A DNA stretch of 64,000 nt. Source: Mactra quadrangularis (Eukaryota > Mollusca > Bivalvia > Venerida > Mactridae). This document shows positions 34,786 to 45,442 of the stretch, one piece after another (the stretch's first letter is position 1; every line of letters begins with the position of its first letter). The stretch is taken from assembly GCA_025267735.1 (NCBI GenBank), contig CM046301.1, positions 58,175,872-58,239,871 of the forward strand, read 5' to 3'. Below the pieces are notes generated by a model. That model was not told the DNA's origin. It saw only the letters and a program-made list of their open reading frames with translations, and searched no databases. The translations under genes and the position numbers were made by a program.

Positions 34786-37700
34786 GTATAGTATTCGGAT
34801 ATTCACAAATTTCGGACAAATTGTTCACTAAATAATTTTACATATTAAACGTACATGTGTATTTAATGTAAGAGATTTCATTTAGTAATTACTAGTAGCA
34901 TTTTTGAACGATGCAAAATTCTGTAATAAAATCATTTGTTTCTGCTTTCACTGTTTTAACTCGTTTGACAATTTGCTCATTGCCTAGTCAATTACCTGGT
35001 TAAATTTTAGGCAGTGCCTGTGGCTAGAGTTACAGTACTCTGGGTCTAGAGTTAAGTAAGTTCTGTAACTGTAGACAACCCTTGCAGGAGTAAACTCATG
35101 GCAGTAGGATAAGTCATGACAGTAAATATTTGTTTATTTTAAGTATTAATAAGTATTAACAAATTTTCTGATGTTTAAAAGTTTTAACATACTGTATTAT
35201 TTGACTTCCATGACTCTAGCATACCCTTTTAATGGTTGTCTACAGTTATGGAACTTTCATAACTCTAGACCCTGGGTCTAGAGTTACGGTACCGTAACTC
35301 TAGCCACAGCCTAAATTTTAGCTCATACAGTGAACTCGACAGTTCCGGGTCAGTAACGAAACAAACGATGCGTGTCTCTTCAAAACGAAAGTTGTGGTAA
35401 TCAAAACTGCATAAATTGATAAACAAATACTTCCACCTTACCATGCTATAATAAATTAATAGGGTTTATTTGCTTGTAATTTCCTACAATTTTCGAAATT
35501 GCATGTTGCAAACTCGATAGTTACGGGTCGCACTTGCCAATTCCGGGTCACGTGACAGATGCTTGTCTCTTTAATCCGGAGTGGTCTCAACAGAGTTAAA
35601 ATAATAAAAACAGCCAACCTTTTGCCAATAAAGACTTTATCTCATATTTTCTTCCAAGTTAAACAAAAATACAGCTCGTAAATTAAAGATCTAATCATGT
35701 CACTTGCAATTACCTATTGCATATAAAAACAAGTACCATAAATACAATTAGATGCGTGTAAAAAGTAAAACTCAAAATATCAAACAATAATTGTATTTAA
35801 TTAACAAATATTTTACATATGGGATAAAATTATGTATAAAATCTATTTTAAATGTTTCAAAAATACTTTTTAATTAAAATAATTGATTGTATACAGTGTA
35901 TAATACGGGTTAAGTTTTGACCCGAAATTGTCACGTGCTTACCAGGTCAAATTGTCTACATTATTGTCAAACAGTAATTAAATTTTAAAAATCTATGAAT
36001 TAAATCGTGTTCACCGATAAATTTCCAGCAAAAATGATGTGCAATAAGGACTTATTTTATCTAAATTGTGGGTATAAATCGCTGTTTTTTCGAACGCATG
36101 GACGAAACGTTCACGTACTTTCGCATTGGTTGGAAAAGACGCTGTTTAGTGTTTCATGACTATGATTTCCGGTAGAGAAATGTTAACATGGAAAGTTTGT
36201 GTAACGGTAGCTAAGTGGTTAGTGTACATGACTTAACTATCATATAATCAAAATATTAAATTATTTAGGAATCATTTGTACTATTTCAAAAAAGTGACCC
36301 GGAATTGTCGATGACCCGGAACTGTCGAGTTCACTGTATATCTACTAGAATATTTGCAAGGGTTGGGTGAAAATATTTTCTCATTCAATTGATGTCAGAA
36401 CTTAAATCATAACCTGAATATGAATGTTTTAGTCAAAGAATGTGTGTGTATCAGATGAAGAACAAAATGCTAAAAAAAAGCTTATAATGTTTTTGAAACC
36501 AGCATTAGCCTTGGCACTATTCTAAATGCCAAGCTGTGAAACAAATTTATTCTAAATTGTGTAATCATTCCTGTATTCATTGATTGATCACAGGTTTGAA
36601 CACAAAACAATGTTCCTTAATACACAGGTTTCCAGTTTAACTTTATGACTTACATCACTTCTATATCGTAATCATGTCTGTCTTTGTTTTCAGCCATTGA
36701 TACCATCGACTGGAAAATTTATTTGGAAGGAGGATAATAATGGGAAGGGATTTCTAGAATGGAGTTCGTAAGTTCCTAACATTTAATTCTTTGTCAAACT
36801 TGCTCTATCAGATTTATAAAATCACTTTGCTCTTTTCTCTTAAGTAATCACCTTACATTTCCTCAAGCACTAAACTTCTTTATTTTGTTTTATAAATATA
36901 TTTTCCAAATCTGATTAACCCTCAATTGTATAACTTTTAGATATACTGAGGGAGTGCAAATTCCCTGTTCATGCAGGTCTGTGTTGCTTCAACCCATACA
37001 GCAATGGTGCTCCCTAAGATCTATGGTTAGGTGAATTTATAGATTATAAGATTCACTCTGTCATTATATATATCTATAAATGAATATTCTCTTACCTTTG
37101 TAGTAATAATCCAAATGCTGACCGTGATAGACGTAGAAGAAAAGGCAATGATGGAAATAAAAGAAATGATAGGTAAGATTGAGTATCAGTATGATATGTA
37201 AGTCAGGGTTAAACATCAGTCTAACACAAACCCAGTTTGTAGAAAATCTATGTGTTTTCAAATACACATGTACAGGTCGTCCACATAAACTTTGCATATA
37301 TATAAACATAGCCAGTTTTATTACACACCAATATTTAGGGGTGTATTTTTTACAGTTTTATAGTTTAGTTATTTAACACTTATTTAATGAACATACCGCT
37401 TTATAAAGTTTACAAGGTGCCTATAAAGTATTTAAAATAAATGTTAAATATCAAAGTTTTATATTTTATTCCGTAAAAGGCTGTTCATGCATCAGCTTAT
37501 TCACCTATTCAGTGAGCAAGTCCAATGTTTAAAGTACAAAAACACGTATGACCTAGAATACGACATGTACTCTTTAAACCTCCTGAAATCAGAGTATCAA
37601 TATTGCTAAAAAATTAAATTAAAGTCAACAAATTTTGAACAGTTTTATCAATTGTACTCAAACAATGATTTTACTCTCATCAACATTGTCAGTCTTCATA

Positions 37701-39733
37701 AAGTGATGGAACTTTGAAGATGTACATGGGAAGCATTTGGGTATATTTTTACTATTAAAAACTTCTTTATCATTTATTATAATATTTCTTCGTCGTTCAA
37801 GGTAAATGTGTATTTTGATCTTTATTATAAACAGGGTAGCATCTAGTGTAGCCAAGAATAATCCTGCCAAAAACCGAGGTCGTGCCAACCAACCAAAATC
37901 ACCTAGACCACCAATCAAACAAACAGAAAGTCATACAACAGTTACACTGGATGATGTCAAAGGTTTGATAATTTATTACACCTTTTTTATCAAACATTAT
38001 TTTCTTGCTCTGCTTGTTTTTCTGAAATGTAACATTTAGCTTAACATTTTATTCAGTAAAATGTTCACAAACAAGTAATAATGTACCGGTACATTGTTTT
38101 GGTAGTTCATTAGTGGATAAACAGAGAAGTGAATTAAGTCCCTTTACTTCATTGTTGTATACCCTCTGCCAAACCATTAGTATTTGATTACTATTATGTT
38201 TATTTATCAACTGTGGGTATCCCATGATACTCTCTCTATTTATGTGTTTTTAACTGTGAAACGAGGTATATTTTTTATATATGCAGTTTTTTTATAAATA
38301 TATATGTTGAAGACAGGGGGTTCCATGCATACAGTATAGCTTAAACTGTAGTCAAACTTGAAATATTTTACCAACACTTTCGGCAGGTGGCTGGATGACT
38401 GGCTGGGAGTAAGGGTATATGGTTTTTAAAAATAATACAACTAGTAGTAATATTGGTTGTAAGATCTTTGATAATACAGTCTGAACAAACTCCTGACTTT
38501 TGAGCAGAAGTTTGTGGACTCATGCCCTTCTCAGGGTAGCATATATTATCAAAAATCATTTCTTAATATTGAAATACACTATAGGAGGATTCACGACTAA
38601 AACATACTGTAAGACACTTGATTATACAGGACCAGGAGAAAGGACCCAGGTCTTTAGCTTTTTTTTCTACCTTTTACATACGATAGTATTGATATATAAT
38701 GTTACAAAACCCGGGTCCATAGCGCAGTTGGTAGCGCGCTGGGATTTGGATACTCGTTCCCGAGGGGGTGCGGGTTCGAATCCCAACCGGGGAGGTTATA
38801 CCCTTCCATGAAAATTTGACAATAATGTCGATTTTCCTCCATTGATTAGATAATATGGAGAAGTTTCCAGCCTTGCGGAAGGGTAGGTGAGTACTGGTTT
38901 TAGACAATGGCCTAGGAAAGCTAGGTTAGGTGCGCTGGACGCCGTAAAATGACCAAAAATTGAATTGACACGGCGTTAACTCCAATAAATAAAATAAAAT
39001 GTTACAATGTTAGTTTTTTTTTTCCATATATAGCTGTAGCTCTGGATATGTTGTCTGAGGTATCTGAAGTGTCAGAGACATTTGAAGGCATTTATGGGTA
39101 AGTCAAATTTTAACATACATTTTGTAATTATACAATAACCAGAATTTCTAATAAATGCCTTCTTATTCACATATGACAATCAAAACCTGTAATTTATGAC
39201 CAGTTTTACAGTTTAGGCTTACAGTTTGAATGGTGACCAAAAGGGTTGGCTTGAATCATGAAATCATTACTTAGGATCAGTATTGACCATTTAAGTTAAT
39301 TTGTTTAGGTTGAATTAAAAATATTGCTCAAATATTGGTTTTAAAAATAATTTCTGAAGTGATTATTTTACAAATTGTTGTGTTACATCAAACATAAAAT
39401 GGACAACTTCACACCAGGTGCCCATGAGGACAGACTGCTCCCTCAACCACTGGTGCTATAAAAATTGAGATAGATTAGTGAATTTTTTGTGTAATCAGGC
39501 TTATTGATAATTTGGAGCATAACTAAAACAAAAAAGATTGCAACTGCGCTGGTAAACAGTTCAAGGCTTAGACTATTTGTGAATTTTCTTTATTAAGCTG
39601 TCGTTATTTGAAATTTATTTTTTAATTTCAGATCTGAGCAGTTTGACAATTTCCTGCGTTATTTATTGATGTACTTTAGTTGTTTCTTTGAAAAACTAAA
39701 CCAAGAGCATAAGCAACATATTTCAACATATAT
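34753..39733 (+). CDS. Unassigned small gene, 6 exons, 3' end not found (PPP1R36-like?)
   Basis: Exons 34753-34785, 36694-36767, 37104-37172, 37835-37962, 39034-39097, 39632-39733 join without frame conflict (470 nt, 156 codons plus 2 nt). Protein order: short N-terminus MTTVTASENEQ; a Trp-containing segment GKFIWKEDNNGKGFLEW (about 18-34); a basic linker with RDRRRRKG; a Lys/Pro-rich stretch PAKNRGRANQPKSPRPPIKQ; then a probably helical region TLDDVKAVALDMLSEVSEV, FDNFLRYLLMYFSCFFEKL. No signal peptide or clear membrane segment. The order WxWK...LEW, then DDVK, then FDxFLRxLLxYFxxFFEK reminds me of protein phosphatase 1 regulatory subunit 36, but I cannot verify this and see no RVxF motif in the visible part. 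The last donor (TATAT|GTAAGT, phase 2) has no convincing partner exon before the convergent Ig gene at 45291. Confidence 0.8.
35002..35320. mobile_element. TIR element with long ends (about 75 bp), TAAATTTTAGGC tips
   Basis: Left TGTGGCTAGAGTTACAGTAC and right GTACCGTAACTCTAGCCACA are inverted, continuing to GTAACTGTAGACAACC / GGTTGTCTACAGTTA. In intron 1 of the unassigned gene. Confidence 0.8.
35328..36336. mobile_element. 1.0 kb Tc1/mariner-like element, non-autonomous
   Basis: Inverted ends CAGTGAACTCGACAGTTCCG and CGGAACTGTCGAGTTCACTG, perfect over 20 bp or more, with TA at 35326-35327 and 36337-36338. Further CCGGGTCACGTGAC-type internal inverted copies. No transposase frame. Confidence 0.9.
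36694..36767 (+). CDS. Unassigned gene, exon 2
   Basis: 74 nt, phase 0 to 2; PLIPSTGKFIWKEDNNGKG then FLEWSS. Acceptor TTTGTTTTCAG, donor TTC|GTAAGT. Confidence 0.85.
37104..37172 (+). CDS. Unassigned gene, exon 3 (basic linker)
   Basis: 69 nt, phase 2 to 2; NNPNADRDRRRRKGNDGNKR. Donor GATAG|GTAAGA. Confidence 0.8.
37835..37962 (+). CDS. Unassigned gene, exon 4
   Basis: 128 nt, phase 2 to 1; VASSVAKNNPAKNRGRANQP then KSPRPPIKQTES and TVTLDDVK. Confidence 0.85.
38708..38997 (+). mobile_element. tRNA-derived SINE, family 1
   Basis: A box TAGCGCAGTTGG, B box GGTTCGAATCC, AATAAATAAAATAA tail; 10 bp TSD AATGTTACAA at 38698-38707 and 38998-39007. Confidence 0.92.
39034..39097 (+). CDS. Unassigned gene, exon 5
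   Basis: 64 nt, phase 1 to 2; AVALDMLSEVSEVSETFEGI. Its 5' flank holds a complete SINE (38708-38997), ending 36 bp before the exon. Confidence 0.85.
39632..39733 (+). CDS. Unassigned gene, exon 6
   Basis: 102 nt, phase 2 to 2; SEQFDNFLRYLLMYFSCFFE then KLNQEHKQHISTY. Followed by GTAAGT, so at least one more exon is expected. Confidence 0.85.
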
Positions 39734-39899
39734 GTAAGTAGTTTATTTAATACTGATTCCCCTGTATCAATACTAACCCTTCCAATCAAGTAGAAACTAA
39801 TTTTAATTGCTGAATAGTAGCTAATGGTTATATATGTAGTATTTTCAGCTTTTAAATTTATTGATGATTTTTCCCCAGAAATTCTCAGGGCATATAATA

Positions 39900-40102
39900 G
39901 ACTCTATCCGGAATTCAAATATTTGGGTTTCCCCTCCGGTACAAACAAACTTTCACTGTTACAATGAAAACGCGTGTACAAAGAACAATAGGATTGAATC
40001 CATAGTTTGTGCTATTTAGCAACAATGTGTAGAAAATTTTGTTTGTACCGCCTGTCCACGGACGGAAAACCCCATAAATTTGAATTCCGGATAAGGTCTA
40101 TT
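39900..40102. mobile_element. MITE with TAGACTCTATCCGGAATTC ends, copy 2
   Basis: Same family as 28170-28378; ends TCCGGAATTCAAATATTTGG and CCATAAATTTGAATTCCGGA. Confidence 0.88.
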
Positions 40103-40212
40103 GTGTAACATATATGCATATAACAATGAATCATCAGTTTGCGATACCAAATATTAATTTACTAGTAGTACAATAACTGTCACAATTGTTTGTACAGTGA
40201 TTTAGCATTATA

Positions 40213-40363
40213 TAAATATCACATCCTACAGAGGGTGATAGAACAAAATGTTCACCCGAGACAAGTAATGTCAACTGAGGCTTTAGCTGAGGTAAACTTT
40301 ACTTGAAGTCTTATCAAGGGTGAACATTCCGTTCTATCACCTTCTGTAGGATGTGATATTTAT
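40213..40363. mobile_element. 151 bp near-palindromic MITE
   Basis: 46 bp arms: ATAAATATCACATCCTACAG and CTGTAGGATGTGATATTTAT, continuing through GGTGATAGAAC and GGGTGAACATT. One arm plus the loop recurs at 46200-46280. Confidence 0.9.
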
Positions 40364-40874
40364 TTTAGTATACCGAACAACAGAAAATCAGAAATTGTTA
40401 CAATTTAGTAGGTACAAACTGTTTTATTTAATCTGTTTTATTAGCTTCTGAACTTGAAGACATTTTCACAGCATTTAAGATTGTTGTTTGGTAAAAGGCA
40501 AGCGTCAGCACAAGGGAGGTAGCTCAAATTTAATAGTTAAAACTCAGGTCCCGGTATTTAGCAAACTCCAACGCAGTGGTCTGCCATCGCTTAAGCCGGT
40601 TGATAGGTGTTGTCAAGAGAGTAACATAGATTGTCACCCAGTGACTTCACATCAGGCTATATAGTAAATAAATCATGCGAGGTATAATAATATTAAGATC
40701 TGGTCAAGTTTGAAGTGTAGGTCACATTGGTAAAGACCAAACTATTGTTTTTGTTGGGATGAGTCACAGAGGTAAGTATTTGTATTTTAGTTCAGTGATT
40801 ATAATACATGTGTATTAATTTGGTGACCAAGAATGTTGCAAGTCTTAATAGGATCGTGATTGATACTCTGTGTG

Positions 40875-41217
40875 CAATCTCTGTAAACAGATATCCTGTA
40901 GAACGTTGTTGTACTGGATCTCTAAGATCTCAATGGAGGGTCAGGTCGAGATGACCTTTTTGTCTACCAATCAATGCGTAGCTTTCATCTAGACCAAACA
41001 CTTAATAACATTTTGATTTCGTAATTTCTATAATTTTTTAGACCAAGGTTTTGCGAGCTTATTTGACAGCGGTATTATTCACAGTCTTTGACAACAATTT
41101 CATCATGAATATTATGATGAGAATAGGTCACCTGAACGTGACCCTCGTTTGAATACCGCCAGATTTAAATAGCGTGTAGGCTAGTAGAAAATTTTAGATC
41201 GGGTTTTAATCAGATTG
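40875..41217. mobile_element. MULE-like non-autonomous element, copy 1
   Basis: Begins CAATCTCTGTAAACAG, ends TTTTAATCAGATTG. 9 bp flanks CTCTGTGTG and CTTTGTGTG (8 of 9). Shares its sequence with 56953-57351. Confidence 0.8.
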
Positions 41218-41999
41218 CTTTGTGTGTTAAGTTACAGATGTAGTGAAAACTGGAACTTAATGAAAAACAAAACACATAAAATAAGTAATATTCCTTTGCA
41301 TTTTATTATTGACAGAAAAAAGTGTAGTTAAGTATAACAAATAATGTGCTTTCAAAAATAGTAGTGTAATATGTTCATAAATATACATCAGACAAGATAT
41401 CTATCATACACAAAAACAAACAGTTAAACCACAGTTCTACATTGAATAGTCTAGGTCCATGGTTTTACATAGTATTGTATTTATTAAGTTTGTTGTAGGG
41501 GTTTTAGGAATTTTAAATAAATTGTTTAGTGTAATATTGAAATATTTTTCACAAGAAAATAAATTTAATGTTAGGACTGGGGGGAAAAAAATTTGGCATC
41601 AAAATCCTTCAAGATATATCTAGATATGAAATTATATATAGATATTAATTCTTAAACGTGTGTGATATGGTCCATGAAAATGGTACTAAATAAAAAAGAG
41701 TTTAATGAATGGATGGGGCAGGTTCATACTATTTTCAAAATAAGTAAATCTTAGTCTGGACATCATAGATATTTTTAAATCCAATGTCCAGACTTTTTGG
41801 TGAGAATTATATAAATTCTAATGGGGGGGGGGGGGGGGTGAGGGTAACCCCCTTGCTGAATCCATGTTCAAGTGGAAAATCTTTGGTATAGTGTGATGCA
41901 CTTGAAATCAACTTGAATTTAATAATAACTTGTGTAAATAAAAGATCTATAGAAATAACTACTGTCCCAGAAGGCATATTATATATTAAAACTATATAA

Positions 42000-42165
42000 A
42001 CATAAGTAGGAGCAGTCGTGCACTTGGGATTGAGAGGTCCCGAGTTCGATCCCCACTAGGGGCGCTGCTAATTTCCTTGAGCAAGAAATTAATCTACAAT
42101 TGTTCCACTCCGCCCAGGTGTAAATGGGTACTGTGAGGTATTGCCTGTCTGAGAGTGATTTCAAT
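42000..42165 (+). mobile_element. Third tRNA-like SINE fragment
   Basis: B box-like GAGTTCGATCCCC followed by a different body (CTTGAGCAAGAAATTAATC, CCCAGGTGTAAATGGGTACT). Head incomplete. Confidence 0.6.
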
Positions 42166-42699
42166 GATCAGGAGTTATTTTACAAGATTGTAAAGTCAGC
42201 TGATCATGTATTGTATATGGAAGCAGACTTTAAACTGCACTTTTACTTTATGATTAAGTGTCTTTCTGATTTAATTCTAAAACTTGCTTGACCTTACAAG
42301 TTTTTTGCAGGAATTTCATTTTTTTGCTATTTCCTTAGTTGAGCAGCTGAAATTTTATACATGGAATAATCAGGATAAAATCAACAGTGCTGAGATATCG
42401 CAGTGAAGGCAACAATTTTTTCAGAACAAATAAAATCAATCTACAATTTTGGAAGAAACAAATAGTCCCAATAGAAATTTCAAATTTACTATATAAATAC
42501 AATCCCTTATTAACAACATTTCTCTTATTAATTTTCAATAACAATATTATGTAATACATGTTGAGTATTTATCACTAATTGTGAAATGTTTCACATGAAA
42601 TATACTTGTATATAAATACAAAATTTTATCAAATTTATCTATATTACATTATATACAATCATTTATACAATCAATTAATATATACATATATATAGATAA

Positions 42700-43228
42700 A
42701 ACCCGGAACTCAAAATATTAGATTTTTTCACCTATGCTGACTATGTACAAATAAAGTTTTTTATATAGTGCGTACATATTGACCCCAATCTGACCTTTAT
42801 GCAAGAATATTCATTACATTGAATACGAATGTAGTATTAATGCTCGATTACAAAATGACCGTGAGGATTATGAGTTAAAACACACAAACACACTTGTATA
42901 ATTTTACGATCGCTGCCGAAGTGTAGAATAGGCGTGGTAGTGACTTTCGTCGGGATATGCGTAGATAATTATTAGATGTAAATGTGGAAGGTCAGGTCAG
43001 GGTCAATATGTACGCACTATACATTCTTCTGAAAAATCTCAAATTATGAAACTAATCTTTGTGTTCTATGTTCACTTATTTTCATCGTAATGGTTCAAAA
43101 TTATACAGTCAGTCAAACATAAATATGGAAGTAGACTTAAAACCGCCTTTTTTAACTTTAACTACACGTTTGTTTAAACCAAAGGTAAAAAAAACTAATA
43201 AAATTTAAATTCCGGATAAAGTCTATAA
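42700..43228. repeat. Degenerate long relative of the TCCGGAATTC MITE
   Basis: Starts CCCGGAACTCAAAATATTAG, ends AATTCCGGATAAAGTCTAT. The interior also carries an inverted pair around TAGTGCGTACATATTGACCC (about 42765) and GGGTCAATATGTACGCACTA (about 43000), enclosing another insertion. Confidence 0.6.
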
Positions 43229-44639
43229 TATACATTATAACAGTACATGTATTTAATAACAATGGACATGATGAGGAACTGATGGATTTTAATCTTTAAT
43301 GATATATTCATTGTGATTGTTCTAGGACTCCGTCAGATTTTGATACTTTCATCTTGTATTCATTTTTTGGAATTATGAAAACAAGGCATTTTGATCATCT
43401 GAATTTTTTATCATAGATCAGTTTAAGCATTTTGAATTTAAGGTACGAAGATGATTTTTAACTGATCCAATAAAATTCTGATTGTAGTTATTTAGTATTG
43501 GGTCACATGTATTTTCTATAGGCAATCAAAACTTGAAGATTAAAGACCCAAACAGTGACAAACAGTTATTCTTTGGCCTTGATGCTGTTACCATGTAATT
43601 ACAAAGTTTAGATCACGAATGTCTATACAAGTTGGAGATGATTTTGATCCAAAATGAACAGCTTAAACCATGAAACATTTTTATCAGTTACTTTTAAGAT
43701 GGATGGGGTTTCACATCATGTCAACTGTTATTACAGTGTCAACATATAGCACCAAATATTTACCAAGAACTGGTTTCAGACAACAACTTGCAAAATGTAT
43801 ATCAACTATAGAGCTGGTTCACACTGACCTGAATCACAGATGAACCTTATTGTAGTCATTATAGTGAGATTTCATGTCATTGTGAACAAGAATGAATTTG
43901 GTTATCTCCCCTTTATACTCTTTGGATCAGCAGTAAAAGCAGATGTCACTTTCACTGCTTGACATATTTCTGTACAAACAGAGGGGCTTTTGTAATTTGT
44001 ACTCCAGCGGTGCTTTTCACAAAAATTCTTACGAAAAAAATCTTTGTAAGTCAGTTTCATATAATTAGCACATCAAAGTCAGACGGATAATAAGTATAAC
44101 TCTGGTATGATATTCAAAAGGTAAATACAATTCTACACAATTTGTATAATAATTAGAATTTATAAGCCAAAAAAATAGCGTTTTATTAATATTTATTGCT
44201 TTTGACTTACGAAGATTTTTTTTCGTAAAATTTTTTGTGGAAAGCACCACAGCTTATTTTAGTCAAAATAAACTATGAAGTCAGTTTTCTGCATTTTACC
44301 ATTATACATGCATGGTAATTTAGATTCTTACTAAAGGAAATAAAGAGTTTGGCTCTATAGAGTATATAAAGTTATAGAAGACTGACACCATCACAAAAGA
44401 TTATGGCTCTTTTATGACCCAACAATGCCAGGCTATCTATTCTCATATAACATTTCACTGATCTATACCTTCATGTTTATGTGTAAGACTTGTAATTTTT
44501 ATTTATAGTGATTATTATTCACTAATAATTTATTGTCCCGAGATAATTTGATGTAAGGCACATTGGTTTGATAAAAACTGATTATAATCACGTGGAACAA
44601 AAATCTTAAGTAACATGTGCTTTTCTTGCAGTTTTTTCA

Positions 44640-45240
44640 TCTCGAAGTGATGTGAAACATTTTTTCATGATCTCAAATGCAGTAAAGTAAAATAACACTT
44701 AAATGATCTCAAATGTAGTAAAGTTAAACAACACTTTCCATTATCTCTATTTTTGTAGAGTGAAACATTACGTTCCATGATCTCAAATGTGGAAGAGTGA
44801 AACATCATTTTCCATGATCTCAAATGTGATAGAGTGAAACAATACTTTCAATGATCTCAAATTTTGGAGAGTGAAAAATAGCTTTACATGTTCTCTAAAT
44901 TAGTCAGATGAATTGACACTACAATGTTCTCAAATGTGGTAAAGTGAAACATCACTTTCCATGATCTCAAATGTTGCAGATTGTAACATCATTTTCCATA
45001 ATCTCAAATGTGATAAAGTGAAACAATACTTTCAATGATGGCAAAATTTGTAGAATGAAACATCACTTCAATGATCTCAAATGTAGTGGAGTGAAATATT
45101 ACTTTACACGATCTCAGATGAAGTAAACTAAAATATCAAATAGCACTTCCCATGATCTCAAATGTAGTAAAGTCAAATAGCACTTTCCATGATCTCAAAT
45201 GTAGAAAAGTCAAATAGCACTTTCCATGATCTCAACTTAA
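44640..45240. repeat. Degenerate 37-38 bp tandem array beside the Ig gene stop
   Basis: About 15 units of CATGATCTCAAATGTAGTAA + AGTGAAACATCACTTTC. Ends about 50 bp from the stop codon, so probably in the Ig transcript's 3' UTR if that is long. Confidence 0.85.
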
Positions 45241-45290
45241 GTTAAGTGAAACAAGATGAATAAAGTATATAAAAATAATGTTGACTCTAT

Positions 45291-45442
45291 CTATAAGATT
45301 TGGTGTATCAGTTTTATAATAGTACATAGTATAACAAGATATTGTCCTGTAAATTGAGCACCATTATTTGAACTAGCCTCTGTTCTTGGTGTGTCTATGT
45401 CTTGTATTTGTTCTGGTGCTTCTGTTGTTTTTATTAATTTAT
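45291..45442 (-). CDS. Ig protein exon G: C-terminus and stop
   Basis: 152 nt, phase 1 to stop; TTEAPEQIQDIDTPRTEASS, NNGAQFTGQYLVILCTIIKL. The hydrophobic end with N/G/S before it suggests GPI cleavage. Confidence 0.85.

Noticed and set aside
43523..43545. Possible last exon of the unassigned gene (AG|GCAATCAAAACTTGAAGA)
   Set aside because: In phase but only seven codons before a stop, with no conserved content; similar chance candidates exist at 44632.
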